Source: Massilia cavernae (GTDB lineage: Bacteria; Pseudomonadota; Gammaproteobacteria; Burkholderiales; Burkholderiaceae_D). Taken from it: a stretch of 64,000 nucleotides of DNA. Position 1 is the first letter of the stretch. Each line of letters opens with the position of its first letter. The translations under genes and the position numbers were made by a program. This document shows, in pieces, positions 22,310 through 31,587 of this stretch. Where the stretch lies: assembly GCF_003590855.1 (NCBI RefSeq), contig NZ_QYUP01000120.1:28858-92857 (forward strand), given 5' to 3'. Below the pieces are notes generated by a model. That model saw only the letters and a list, made by a program, of their open reading frames with translations. It ran no database searches and was not told where the DNA came from.

Positions 22310-23047
22310 ATGCCACCGAAAGACCAGCAGCCCGGAACCGCCGCCGTCATGGCGGACGCCGGGCGCGGGGCCGCCGACGCCCCGTTGTTGAACCGCGCCG
22401 CCTGGGCGCGCATCCTTCCCTTCCTGACCTATCTCTTTTTCCTCCTGGTCGCCGACCTGCTCGCGCGATTCGGATGGCATGCCGACGACCTGAGATGGCT
22501 GTATGCCGTCAAGATCGGTGCCGTCATGCTGATGCTGTTCCTGTTCCGAAAACACTACACCGAGCTGTACGACGCAAGCCTGGGCGCGCGCGCCGCGATC
22601 GTTGCGCTGGTCACCGGCGCAGTGGTGCTGGTGCTGTGGATCAGCCTGGATGCGGACTGGATGGCGGTCGGTTCGGCGCCCGGCTTCAAGCCGGTGACCG
22701 ATGGCCGCATCGACTGGCTGATGGTGGCGGTGCGCATCTTCGGCGCCGCGCTGGTGGTGCCCGTGATGGAAGAATTGTTCTGGCGCTCATTCCTGATGCG
22801 GTGGATCGAAACGCCCGATTTCGAGAGGCTTGACCCTTCGCAGGTGAAATGGAAGGGCTTCGCGATTACCGTTTTATTGTTCGGCTTCGAGCACAATCTC
22901 TGGTTGGCGGGCATGGTCGCCGGCGCGGCTTATAATCTTTTATATGTCCGGCACCGGTCGTTGTGGTCGCCGATCTTAGCCCATGCTTTGACAAACGGCC
23001 TGCTGGGCGTGTGGATTGTTTACACCGGTAGCTGGAATTACTGGTAG
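22310..23047 (+). CDS. CPBP family intramembrane metalloprotease
   Basis: 245 residues with about seven hydrophobic helices. The CPBP/CAAX protease motifs are present: EELFWRSFLMRW (EExxxR), FGFEHNLWLAGMVAG (FxxxH) and HALTN (HxxxN/B). The layout resembles the CAAX-protease-related proteins found in exopolysaccharide/exosortase gene sets, which fits the sugar-nucleotide genes that follow, but no exosortase or glycosyltransferase lies in this window. The substrate is unknown. The start at 22310 is 18 bases after uup, with GGGAG upstream, so co-transcription with uup is possible. Confidence 0.85.
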   Translation: MPPKDQQPGTAAVMADAGRGAADAPLLNRAAWARILPFLTYLFFLLVADLLARFGWHADDLRWLYAVKIGAVMLMLFLFRKHYTELYDASLGARAAIVALVTGAVVLVLWISLDADWMAVGSAPGFKPVTDGRIDWLMVAVRIFGAALVVPVMEELFWRSFLMRWIETPDFERLDPSQVKWKGFAITVLLFGFEHNLWLAGMVAGAAYNLLYVRHRSLWSPILAHALTNGLLGVWIVYTGSWNYW

Positions 23048-23119
23048 CCGACAGGCCATGGGGGCGCAAACTGCTGAAGTCTCATGGCCATAACGTAGCA
23101 ATTTCATTGGAGTGAAGTT

Positions 23120-24079
23120 TTGAACAAACCACGCATTTTCGTCGCCGGCCACAAGGGGCTGGTAGGTTCCGCCATCGTCCGCGTGCTGGAGCGCCAGGGC
23201 GGCGCCGACATCGTCACTCGAAGCCGCGCCGAACTGGAACTGACCGACCAGGCCCAGGTCCGCGAATTCTTCCGCAGCGAGCGCATCGACCAGGTCTACC
23301 TGGCCGCCGCCAAGGTGGGCGGCATCCACGCCAACAATACCTATCCGGCCGAGTTCATCTACGACAACATGATGGTGCAGGCCAACGTGGTGCACGAAGC
23401 GTGGAAGAGCGGCGTGCAGAAGCTGTTGTTCCTCGGCTCGTCCTGCATCTACCCGCGCCTGGCCGGGCAGCCGATCCGCGAGGAATACCTGATGAGCGGC
23501 GCGCTGGAGCCGACCAACGAGCCGTACGCGATGGCCAAGATCGCCGGCATCAAGCTGTGCGAGAGCTACAACCGCCAGTACGGCACCGACTACCGCAGCG
23601 TGATGCCGACCAACCTGTACGGTCCGGGCGACAACTACCACCCTGAAAACAGCCACGTGATCCCGGCCCTGATCCGGCGCTTCCATGTAGCGAAGGTCAA
23701 TGCCGCACCGGAAGTGGTGATCTGGGGCAGCGGGCGGCCGATGCGCGAATTCCTGTACGTCGACGACATGGCCGAGGCCAGCGTGCATGTGATGCAGCTC
23801 GACCGCGAGACCTACGGCGCCAACACCGACCCGATGAACTCGCACATCAACGTCGGCACCGGCCAGGATGTCACCATCGCCGAGCTGGCTGGGCTGGTAG
23901 GCAAGGTGGTCGGTTACCAGGGCAGCATCGTGTTCGACGCCAGCAAGCCCGACGGCACGCCGCGCAAACTGCTCGACGTGGCCAAGCTGCGCGGCCTTGG
24001 CTGGAGCGCGAAAACCACGCTGGCCGACGGCCTCGGCAGCGCCTACGGTGCGTTTCGCGCGACCCTGGACGAGCGTTAA
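23120..24079 (+). CDS. fcl: GDP-L-fucose synthase
   Basis: 319 residues beginning at TTG 23120, preceded by GGAGTGA. Extended SDR: NADP motif GHKGLVGSA at about residues 10-18, S and K of GSSCIYP and YAMAK (catalytic Tyr-Lys), then [20 protein letters not shown], the family signature. It converts GDP-4-keto-6-deoxymannose to GDP-L-fucose by epimerisation and reduction. Its usual partner GDP-mannose 4,6-dehydratase (gmd) is not in the window. The GDP-mannose needed upstream would come from the guanylyltransferases at 26368 and 27538. Confidence 0.92.
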   Translation: MNKPRIFVAGHKGLVGSAIVRVLERQGGADIVTRSRAELELTDQAQVREFFRSERIDQVYLAAAKVGGIHANNTYPAEFIYDNMMVQANVVHEAWKSGVQKLLFLGSSCIYPRLAGQPIREEYLMSGALEPTNEPYAMAKIAGIKLCESYNRQYGTDYRSVMPTNLYGPGDNYHPENSHVIPALIRRFHVAKVNAAPEVVIWGSGRPMREFLYVDDMAEASVHVMQLDRETYGANTDPMNSHINVGTGQDVTIAELAGLVGKVVGYQGSIVFDASKPDGTPRKLLDVAKLRGLGWSAKTTLADGLGSAYGAFRATLDER

Positions 24080-24187
24080 GAAGCAGCCGGGCGCGGCGCT
24101 GCGGCTCGTGTCCGCAAAAAACACGCCGCGCTGCTCGACTGTCGGTTTAAAATATCATTTTTTTTAACGTTCGACAGAAGGTCAGCT

Positions 24188-25297
24188 ATGCCGACGATTT
24201 ACCTGGTTGCGGGCGCCCGCCCTAATTTCATGAAGATCGCGCCGATCGTGCGCGCGCTCCAGGCACAGGATGCATTGTCGTTCAAGATCATCCACACCGG
24301 CCAGCATTACGACCGCGACATGAACGAGGTGTTCTTCGAGGAGCTGGGCATTCCGCAGCCTGACGTGTTCATGGCCGCCGGCGGCGGCAGCCACGCCCAG
24401 CAGACCGCCAAGATCATGGTCGGCTTCGAGGAACTGTGCGTGGCCGAGCGCCCCGCCGCGGTGCTGGTTGTCGGCGACGTCAATTCGACGCTGGCCTGCT
24501 CGATCGTCGCCAAGAAGCTGAATATCCCGGTGGCCCACGTCGAAGCGGGGCTGCGCAGCGGCGACATGACGATGCCCGAGGAGATCAACCGCCTCGTCAC
24601 CGACAGCATCTCCGACTGGTTCTTCGTCACCGAGCCGGCTGCGCTGGAGCACCTCAGGCGCGAAGGCAAGCCGGACGACGCGGTCCACTATGTCGGCCAC
24701 GTGATGGTCGATAACGTGCTGTACCAGGCCGACAAGCTGGCCCACACCGACACCAGCGGCTTCGAGACCGCGTCCTTCAAGGCGGCGCGGGTCGAAGCGA
24801 AGCAGCGCTACGGCGTGGTCACGCTGCACCGCCCGAGCAATGTCGACGACGCGGAAAACTTCGCCCGCATCGGCGGCGCGCTGCGCGAGATATCCCGGGA
24901 ACTGCCGCTGATCTTCCCGGTGCACCCGCGCACCCGCGCCAACCTGGACAAGTTCGGCATCGACCTGGGCCCGAACGTCGCGCTGGCCGGCCCGCAGGCC
25001 TACATGGCCTTCCTCAACCTGTGGAAGGACGCGGCGGTGGTGCTGACCGACAGCGGCGGCCTGCAGGAAGAGACCACCGCGCTGGGTGTGCCTTGCGTGA
25101 CGATTCGCGAGAATACCGAGCGCCCGGTCACGGTCGACGAAGGTTCCAACGTGCTGGCCGGGACCGACCCGGAAAAAATCCTGCTCGAAGCGCGCAAGGT
25201 GCTGCGCGGCGAAGGCAAGACCGGTCGCCGCCCGCACCTGTGGGACGGCAAGGCGGCCGAGCGCATCGTCGCGATCCTGGCGCGGCGTATCGCATGA
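24188..25297 (+). CDS. wecB: UDP-N-acetylglucosamine 2-epimerase (non-hydrolysing)
   Basis: 369 residues with GAAGGT ahead of the ATG. Family marks: [12 protein letters not shown] at the N-terminus, [61 protein letters not shown] and [18 protein letters not shown]. It interconverts UDP-GlcNAc and UDP-ManNAc in the cytoplasm, supplying ManNAc residues for surface polysaccharide. A 108-base A+T-rich gap before it could hold its own promoter. It is followed by galE after 55 bases. Confidence 0.92.
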   Translation: MPTIYLVAGARPNFMKIAPIVRALQAQDALSFKIIHTGQHYDRDMNEVFFEELGIPQPDVFMAAGGGSHAQQTAKIMVGFEELCVAERPAAVLVVGDVNSTLACSIVAKKLNIPVAHVEAGLRSGDMTMPEEINRLVTDSISDWFFVTEPAALEHLRREGKPDDAVHYVGHVMVDNVLYQADKLAHTDTSGFETASFKAARVEAKQRYGVVTLHRPSNVDDAENFARIGGALREISRELPLIFPVHPRTRANLDKFGIDLGPNVALAGPQAYMAFLNLWKDAAVVLTDSGGLQEETTALGVPCVTIRENTERPVTVDEGSNVLAGTDPEKILLEARKVLRGEGKTGRRPHLWDGKAAERIVAILARRIA

Positions 25298-25352
25298 GCG
25301 GCCCGGCGCTGGCAAGGTGCCGCAGCGGGTTTATCGGACAATTGGAAAACAG

Positions 25353-26351
25353 ATGAAGATATTGGTCACAGGCGGCATCGGCTACATCGGCTCGCATACC
25401 TGCGTCGAGCTGCTGGGCGCGGGGCACGAAGTGGTCGTCTACGATAACCTGTCGAATGCCGACAAGGCGGTCGGCCGGCGGGTCGAACAGATCACCGGCA
25501 GGAAGATCGAATTCGTCGAGGGCGACATCCGCGACCGCGCCGCGATGGAGGCTGCGTTTTCCGCGCACGCGGTGGAGGCGGTGATCCACTTCGCAGGACT
25601 GAAGGCGGTGGGCGAATCGGTGGCGCAGCCGCTGCGCTACTACGACAACAACGTCTACGGCAGCGTGGTGCTGTTCGAGACCATGGCCAAATTCAATGTG
25701 AAAACCGTGGTGTTCTCGTCGTCGGCCACCGTCTACGGCGACCCGGCCAGCGTGCCGATCCGGGAAGACTTCCCGCTGTCTGCCACCAATCCCTACGGCC
25801 GCAGCAAGCTGATGATCGAGGAAATCCTGCGCGACGTCGCCGTGGCCGACCCGCAGTGGCGGATCGCGCTGCTGCGCTACTTCAACCCGGTCGGCGCGCA
25901 CGAAAGCGGCCTGATCGGTGAAGAGCCAAGCGGCATCCCCAACAACCTGGTGCCCTACATCGCCCAAGTGGCCGAGGGCCGGCGCGAATTCCTGTCGGTC
26001 TACGGCGGCGATTACCCGACCCCGGACGGCACCGGCATGCGCGACTACATCCACGTGGTGGACCTGGCCATCGGGCACGTCAAGACACTCAGCAAGCTGG
26101 CGACAGCTCCCGGCGTAGTTACATACAATTTAGGCACCGGGCACGGTAACTCCGTTCTGGAAATGGTACGCGCTTTCGAGCAGGCTTGCGGCAAGCCCAT
26201 TCCTTACAAGATCGTCGACCGCCGTCCCGGCGACATCGCCAAATGTTATGCCGACCCGTCCCGCGCGCAAACCGAGCTGGGCTGGAAAGCCGAACGCACC
26301 ATCGCGCAGATGTGCGCCGACGCATGGCGGTACCAGTCAACGCCGAAGTAA
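25353..26351 (+). CDS. galE: UDP-glucose 4-epimerase
   Basis: 332 residues from the ATG at 25353, which gives the canonical start [15 protein letters not shown] (Ile replaces the more usual Ala in TGGxGYIGSH). Extended SDR with [20 protein letters not shown] (catalytic Ser), NPYGRSK (Tyr/Lys), [13 protein letters not shown] and [14 protein letters not shown], all diagnostic of GalE. It interconverts UDP-glucose and UDP-galactose, or the GlcNAc/GalNAc forms in some members. It is part of the sugar-nucleotide set and is followed after 16 bases by a guanylyltransferase-like gene. Confidence 0.93.
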   Translation: MKILVTGGIGYIGSHTCVELLGAGHEVVVYDNLSNADKAVGRRVEQITGRKIEFVEGDIRDRAAMEAAFSAHAVEAVIHFAGLKAVGESVAQPLRYYDNNVYGSVVLFETMAKFNVKTVVFSSSATVYGDPASVPIREDFPLSATNPYGRSKLMIEEILRDVAVADPQWRIALLRYFNPVGAHESGLIGEEPSGIPNNLVPYIAQVAEGRREFLSVYGGDYPTPDGTGMRDYIHVVDLAIGHVKTLSKLATAPGVVTYNLGTGHGNSVLEMVRAFEQACGKPIPYKIVDRRPGDIAKCYADPSRAQTELGWKAERTIAQMCADAWRYQSTPK

Positions 26352-26367
26352 CAGTGAGGATGCGTCA

Positions 26368-27516
26368 ATGAAAGCCATGATTCTCGCAGCGGGCAAGGGA
26401 ACACGCGTGCGCCCGCTCACCTACGATTTGCCAAAACCTATGATTCCCTTGCTGGGCAAGCCGGTGATGGCCTACCTGGTCGAACACCTGGCCAAGTACG
26501 GCATCACGGAAATCATGGTCAACGTCAGCTACCTGCACGACAAGATCGAGGAGTACTTCGGCGAGGGCCACCGGTTCGGTGTGCAGATCGGCTATTCATT
26601 TGAAGGTTATACCAACAACGTCGGTGTCGTGGTGCCGCAGCCGATCGGGTCGGCAGGCGGGCTCAAGAAAATCCAGGAATTCGGCGGCTTCTTCGACGAA
26701 ACCACCATCGTGCTGTGCGGCGACGCCGTCATCGACCTCGACATCAAGTCGGCCCTGTTCGAACACCGCCGCAAGGGCGCGCTGGCCTCGGTCATCACGC
26801 GCGAGGTGCCGTGGGATAAGGTATCGAACTACGGTGTGGTGGTCACCGACAAGGACGGGCGCATCACCCAGTTCCAGGAAAAGCCCAGCAAGCAGGAGGC
26901 GCTGTCGAACTTCATCAGCACCGGCATCTACATCTTCGAACCCGAAGTGATCGACCTGATCCCGTCCGGCGTCACCTTCGACATCGGCTCCCAGCTGTTC
27001 CCGCTGATGGCCGAACGCGGGCTGCCTTTCTATGCTCAGAAACGCCCGTTCAACTGGCTCGACATCGGCAGCGTGGCCGACTACTGGTCGGTGCTGCAGG
27101 ACGTGCTGAAGGGTGAAGTGGCGCACATGGACGTGCCCGGCATCCAGGTCGAGGACGAGGTCTGGGTCGGGCTCAACACCAGCATCGACTGGAACGGCAC
27201 CGTGATCAAGGGCCCGGTTTACATCGGCTCGGGCTGCCGCATCGAACCAGGCGTGACGATCATCGGCCCGACCTGGATCGGGCATGGCAGCCACATCTGT
27301 GAAGGGGCCGAAGTGGTGCGCAGCGTGTTGTTCGAGTACACGAGGGTGTTGCACGATGTAACGTTGCATGAAATGATAGTGTTCAAGGATTATAGTGTCG
27401 ACCGCGCAGGTGAAATGAAACATAGCTCGGAGTACTCGTCCGAAGAGTGGATCAATGCGCGCGACCGCCGCCGCCACCGGCGCAGCGGGGGCGAGTTCGC
27501 TTTTGTTGCGAAATAG
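26368..27516 (+). CDS. NDP-sugar pyrophosphorylase / mannose-1-phosphate guanylyltransferase-like
   Basis: 382 residues. The nucleotidyltransferase domain opens MILAAGKGTRVRPLTYDLPK and has LCGDAVIDLD and FQEKP; a left-handed beta-helix domain follows (about 260-350, with hexapeptides such as VWVGLNTSIDWNGTVIKGPV). This two-domain plan is that of GDP-mannose pyrophosphorylase-like (GMPP) or glucose-1-phosphate transferases, distinct from the ManC type in the next gene. A short basic C-terminal tail (RDRRRHRRSGG) is unusual. The sugar and nucleotide it uses cannot be told from sequence by eye. Confidence 0.82.
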   Translation: MKAMILAAGKGTRVRPLTYDLPKPMIPLLGKPVMAYLVEHLAKYGITEIMVNVSYLHDKIEEYFGEGHRFGVQIGYSFEGYTNNVGVVVPQPIGSAGGLKKIQEFGGFFDETTIVLCGDAVIDLDIKSALFEHRRKGALASVITREVPWDKVSNYGVVVTDKDGRITQFQEKPSKQEALSNFISTGIYIFEPEVIDLIPSGVTFDIGSQLFPLMAERGLPFYAQKRPFNWLDIGSVADYWSVLQDVLKGEVAHMDVPGIQVEDEVWVGLNTSIDWNGTVIKGPVYIGSGCRIEPGVTIIGPTWIGHGSHICEGAEVVRSVLFEYTRVLHDVTLHEMIVFKDYSVDRAGEMKHSSEYSSEEWINARDRRRHRRSGGEFAFVAK

Positions 27517-27537
27517 GAATTATATAAAAGGGAACGT

Positions 27538-28956
27538 ATGAAAATTTATCCAGTCATCCTCTCCGGCGGCGCCGGCACCCGTTTGTGGCCGCTCTCGCGC
27601 GCGGTGCTGCCGAAGCAGCTGCTCCCACTGGTGACCGACCGCACCATGCTGCAAGAGACGGCGCTGCGGGTGAAGGACTGGCCGGAGCTGATGGCGCCGC
27701 TGGTGGTCTGCGGCAATGACCACCGCTTCATGGTGGCCGAACAGATGCGCGAAGCCGGCATCACGCCGCTGGGCATCCTGCTGGAGCCGGCCGGGCGCAA
27801 CACCGCGCCGGCGGTGGCCGCGGCCGCCAACTACCTGAAGGCGATCGATCCACAGGCGGTGATGCTGGTGTTGCCGGCCGACCACGTCATCAAGGACGCC
27901 AAGGCCTTCGCCACCGCCGTCTCGCGCGCCGCCAATACGGTGCGCGACGGCGCCCTGGCCACCTTCGGCATCGTGCCGACCGCGCCGGAAACGGGCTATG
28001 GCTACATCCGCCGCGGCGCCTCGGTCAGCGGCGCCGACGACTGCTACAAGGTCGAACGCTTCGTCGAAAAGCCAGACCGCGAAACCGCCGAGGGCTTTGT
28101 CGCCGACGGCGACTACTACTGGAACAGCGGCATGTTCCTGTTCCGCGCCGAGACCTACCTGGCCGAACTGGGGCAGTTTCGCCCTGAAATCGCCAGCGCC
28201 GCCGAAGCGGCGGTGCGCCTGGGCTACCGCGACCTCGATTTCTGCCGCCTGGACGAAGCCGCCTTTGCCGGCAGCCCGTCCGATTCGATCGACTACGCCG
28301 TGATGGAGCGTACCGCGCATGCGGTGGTGGTGCCGGCCGATATCGGCTGGAGCGACGTCGGCTCGTGGTCGGCGCTGTGGGAAGTGCAGCAGCGCGACGC
28401 CGACGGCAACGTGCAGCGCGGCGACGTCTACCTCGACGGCGTGTCGAACTCGCTGGTGCGCGCCGAGAGCCGCATCGTGGCCGTGGTCGGCGTGTCCGAC
28501 CTGGTGGTGGTGGAAACCCCGGATGCGGTACTGGTGGCGCACAAGGACCAGGTCCAGCGCGTCAAGCAGGTGGTCGACCACCTGAAGTCGAAGGAACGCA
28601 CCGAGCACCTGCACCACACCAAGGTCTACCGTCCGTGGGGCTACTACGAGGGCATCGACGCCGGCGACCGCTTCCAGGTCAAGCGCATCTGCGTCAAGCC
28701 GGGCGAGAAACTGTCGCTGCAAATGCACCACCACCGTGCCGAACACTGGGTGGTCGTCAGCGGCACCGCGCGCGTCACCTGCGGCGAAAAGGTCAGCCTG
28801 CTGGCCGAAAACGAATCGACCTACATCCCGATCGGCATGAACCACCGCCTGGAAAACCCAGGCAAGGTGCCGCTGCACATCATCGAAGTGCAGTCGGGCA
28901 GCTATCTGGGCGAGGACGACATCGTCCGCTTCGAGGATATCTACAAGCGCTCCTGA
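27538..28956 (+). CDS. manC: Mannose-1-phosphate guanylyltransferase / mannose-6-phosphate isomerase
   Basis: 472 residues, bifunctional ManC/AlgA type. The guanylyltransferase domain starts VILSGGAGTRLWPLSRAVLP and has the motif FVEKPDRETAEGF and WNSGMFLFRA. The C-terminal cupin isomerase domain shows RPWGYYEGID, VKPGEKLSLQMHHHRAEHW and SGTARVTCG, with the metal-binding His cluster. It makes GDP-mannose, precursor of GDP-fucose (see fcl) and of mannose-containing polysaccharides. It is the last gene of the sugar-nucleotide run and is followed by a strong terminator. Confidence 0.93.
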   Translation: MKIYPVILSGGAGTRLWPLSRAVLPKQLLPLVTDRTMLQETALRVKDWPELMAPLVVCGNDHRFMVAEQMREAGITPLGILLEPAGRNTAPAVAAAANYLKAIDPQAVMLVLPADHVIKDAKAFATAVSRAANTVRDGALATFGIVPTAPETGYGYIRRGASVSGADDCYKVERFVEKPDRETAEGFVADGDYYWNSGMFLFRAETYLAELGQFRPEIASAAEAAVRLGYRDLDFCRLDEAAFAGSPSDSIDYAVMERTAHAVVVPADIGWSDVGSWSALWEVQQRDADGNVQRGDVYLDGVSNSLVRAESRIVAVVGVSDLVVVETPDAVLVAHKDQVQRVKQVVDHLKSKERTEHLHHTKVYRPWGYYEGIDAGDRFQVKRICVKPGEKLSLQMHHHRAEHWVVVSGTARVTCGEKVSLLAENESTYIPIGMNHRLENPGKVPLHIIEVQSGSYLGEDDIVRFEDIYKRS

Positions 28957-28970
28957 GCGCCCCGTCAACA

Positions 28971-28993
28971 AGAGGCTTCGGCCTCTTTTTTTT
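28971..28993 (+). terminator. Rho-independent terminator after manC
   Basis: AGAGGC-TTCG-GCCTCT hairpin with a stable UUCG-type tetraloop followed by eight T, 15 bases beyond the manC stop. Confidence 0.92.
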
Positions 28994-29004
28994 CGGGCCT
29001 GGTG

Positions 29005-29286
29005 ATGATCGGCGACATTGGCGGCGTGACCGGCGTGTACAGCCTGCCGGCGGCGCGGCCGCTCAAGGTGGGCAATTTCGACGCGCGCGCGGCCGGGCAG
29101 GGCGCCACGGCGCCGGGCGCGGTGCAGTAGGAGGCGCAGGAGCCGCCGGAAGAAGAGGACGGCGGCGACAAGGAAAGCGAGGACCGCAGGACGATGCGGC
29201 CGAAGCCGACACCGGTTGCAAAATCGCCACAGGTGTTACCGACGGCTAACGAATTCGCTCGCGTCCTGGCCATGCGGGCCGGGTAG
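29005..29286 (+). other. Possible gene remnant with in-frame TAG
   Basis: An ATG at 29005 opens MIGDIGGVTGVYSLPAARPL and stops at TAG 29128-29130; the same frame then runs on as an acidic stretch (EAQEPPEEEDGGDKESEDRR) to a TAG at 29284-29286. High G+C at third positions in the first two thirds suggests former coding sequence. No family is recognised and there is no clear ribosome site. It may be chance in G+C-rich DNA. Between its end and the next gene (29287-29448) I see only the terminator at 29366. Confidence 0.3.
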
Positions 29287-29365
29287 CGTGCTACTATATT
29301 GACATGCAGTAAAGTGCAAACGAACAACAATAAAAACAGCCTGAGTAGTTGGTTGTTTTGCAAAA

Positions 29366-29387
29366 CCCGCCCAGGCGGGTTTTTTTT
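29366..29387 (+). terminator. Rho-independent hairpin before GGDEF-EAL gene
   Basis: CCCGCC-CA-GGCGGG with A-run on the left and eight T on the right. The flanking A and T runs make it active in both directions. It ends whatever is transcribed across 29290-29365, where no protein gene is evident. Confidence 0.8.
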
Positions 29388-29448
29388 CGCGTGCGACTCG
29401 CCCGCTGCCCTACACTGAGATTATTGTTAGCCGACAGCGGTGACGAAG

Positions 29449-31587
29449 ATGAGCCAGGATGATCGCCAGCGTAAGGAAAGCGAGCGCTTGCAACTGGCGC
29501 TCGACGCGGCCGAACTGGTGCCGTGGGAGAACGACTTGCTCGCCGGCGGGCTGCGCATTTTCGCCGAGCTCGGCTATAGCGAGGAGGAAGCGGCCGCCTT
29601 GCTGGGCGAACCGCTGTCGCTGGTTCATCCGGACGACGTGGGGGAAATGACCGCCGCGCTGAGCCGCCATTTGTCCGGCGTCTCGGCCCACTACCGTTGC
29701 GAATTCCGCCTGCGCGACCACAGCGGCGCCTGGGTCTGGTATGCAAACCACGGCAAGATCGTCGAGGGCGATGGCGCGGCGCCCGCCCGCCGCCTGGTTG
29801 GCGTTGCCTTCAATATCGACGAACGCAAGCAGGTCGAGGCGCGCCTGCATGAGCAGCAGCGCCTGCTGGCCGAAAGCGAGGCGCGCCACCGCGAACTGCT
29901 GCGCAACCTGCACACGGGGATCGTCGCCCACGCGCCCGACTCGAGCATCTTGTACAGCAACCCGCGCGCTTCGACACTGCTGGGCGTGTCCGAGGCCCAG
30001 ATGCGCGGCATGGTGGCGCGCGATGGCGCGTGGTGTTTCGTCGACGAGGAGAGCAGGCGGATGGAGGTGGGGGACTATCCGGCCGTGCGCGTGATCCGCA
30101 CCCACCAGCCGGTGGAAGGCCTGGTCGTCGGCGTGCGGCAGGGCGTGGACAAGGATATCGTCTGGCTGCTGGTGAACGCCTTTCCCGTCTTCGACAACGA
30201 CGGCAATATCAAGCAGGTGATCGTCAATTTCGACGACATCTCGGCGCGCAAGCTGGCCGAGGAAAAGATCCACCACCTGGCGTTCTACGATCCGCTGACC
30301 GGCCTGCCCAACCGGCGCCTGCTGATGGACCGCCTGCAGGCCGCGCTGGCCGCGTCGGCGCGCACCCACCAGTTTGGCGCGGTGCTGTTCCTCGACCTCG
30401 ACAACTTCAAGGCGATCAACGACGTGCTTGGCCATGCGGCCGGCGACATGCTGCTGGTGGAGGTGGCGGCGCGCATCGGCGCCTGCCTGCGCGAAGTGGA
30501 CATGGTGGCGCGCATCGGCGGCGACGAATTCGTGGTGCTGATCGGCGATATCGCGGTCGACCCGGAAGAGGCCTCGCAGCGCACCGCGCACATCGCCGAA
30601 AAGATCCGCTTCGCGGTGGCGATGCCGTACTGGCTCAAGAGCAGCGAACAGCGTACCTCGCCCAGCATCGGCATCAGCCTGTTCAGCGGCCACCGGAGCG
30701 AGGCCGACACCGTGCTGCGCCAGGCCGACATGGCGATGTACCGGGCCAAGGATGCCGGCCGCAACACCATGCGTTTCTTCAGCGCGGCCATGCAGCAGGC
30801 GGTGGAAAGCCGCGCCGCGCTCGAGGCCGACCTGCGCAGCGCGGTCAGCGGCAGGCAGCTGTGCCTGTACTACCAGATCCAGGTCGATGCGGCCCAGCGC
30901 ATCGTCGGCGCCGAGGCGCTGGTGCGCTGGCTCCACCCGCGCAAGGGACTGGTGGCGCCGGGCCGGTTCATCCCGATCGCGGAAGAGTCGGCGCTGATCC
31001 TCGAAATCGGCGGCTGGGTGCTGGAAACCGCCTGTGCCCAGCTGGCGCGCTGGCAGGAGGACCCGGCCCTGCGCCAGCTGACCCTCGCCGTCAACGTCAG
31101 CGCGCGCCAGTTCCGCCAGGCCGATTTCGTCGACATGCTGCGCGCGATGCTGGAGCGCCACCGCTTCGAGGTATCGCGCCTGAAACTGGAACTGACGGAG
31201 TCCATGGTGCTGAGCGATGTGACCGACGTGGTGGTGAAGATGAAAGCGCTGCGCGGCCTCGGGCTGGTGCTGTCGATGGACGATTTCGGCACCGGTTACT
31301 CGTCGCTGGCCTACCTGAAGAAGCTGCCGCTCGACCAGCTGAAGATCGACCAGAGCTTCGTGTGCGACGTGACGTCCGACGCAGCCGATGCGGGCATGGT
31401 CAAGACCATCCTCGACCTGGCCCGCAACTTCAGCCTGGAGGCGATTGCCGAAGGGGTGGAGACGGAAGGCCAGCTGGCCTTCCTGAAGAAGCATGGGTGC
31501 GGCGTCTACCAGGGCTTCCTGTTCGGGCGGCCGGTGCCGCTGGACGTGTTCGAAGCGCTGACCAGGGCTACTTTCCGCGGCGTTTGA
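29449..31587 (+). CDS. PAS-GGDEF-EAL cyclic-di-GMP protein
   Basis: 712 residues from the ATG at 29449 (GTG at 29440 is an alternative). Two PAS-type sensor domains (about 10-130, with PAC signature GAWVWYANHG...RRLVGVAFNIDERK; about 145-265) precede a diguanylate cyclase domain with intact GGDEF at 357-361 and an EAL phosphodiesterase domain with E489-A-L and the DDFGTGYSSLAYLK loop. Both active sites look complete, so it could make or break c-di-GMP. No membrane segment is seen, so it is probably cytoplasmic. Its last 20 bases overlap the 3' end of murJ on the other strand. Confidence 0.92.
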   Translation: MSQDDRQRKESERLQLALDAAELVPWENDLLAGGLRIFAELGYSEEEAAALLGEPLSLVHPDDVGEMTAALSRHLSGVSAHYRCEFRLRDHSGAWVWYANHGKIVEGDGAAPARRLVGVAFNIDERKQVEARLHEQQRLLAESEARHRELLRNLHTGIVAHAPDSSILYSNPRASTLLGVSEAQMRGMVARDGAWCFVDEESRRMEVGDYPAVRVIRTHQPVEGLVVGVRQGVDKDIVWLLVNAFPVFDNDGNIKQVIVNFDDISARKLAEEKIHHLAFYDPLTGLPNRRLLMDRLQAALAASARTHQFGAVLFLDLDNFKAINDVLGHAAGDMLLVEVAARIGACLREVDMVARIGGDEFVVLIGDIAVDPEEASQRTAHIAEKIRFAVAMPYWLKSSEQRTSPSIGISLFSGHRSEADTVLRQADMAMYRAKDAGRNTMRFFSAAMQQAVESRAALEADLRSAVSGRQLCLYYQIQVDAAQRIVGAEALVRWLHPRKGLVAPGRFIPIAEESALILEIGGWVLETACAQLARWQEDPALRQLTLAVNVSARQFRQADFVDMLRAMLERHRFEVSRLKLELTESMVLSDVTDVVVKMKALRGLGLVLSMDDFGTGYSSLAYLKKLPLDQLKIDQSFVCDVTSDAADAGMVKTILDLARNFSLEAIAEGVETEGQLAFLKKHGCGVYQGFLFGRPVPLDVFEALTRATFRGV

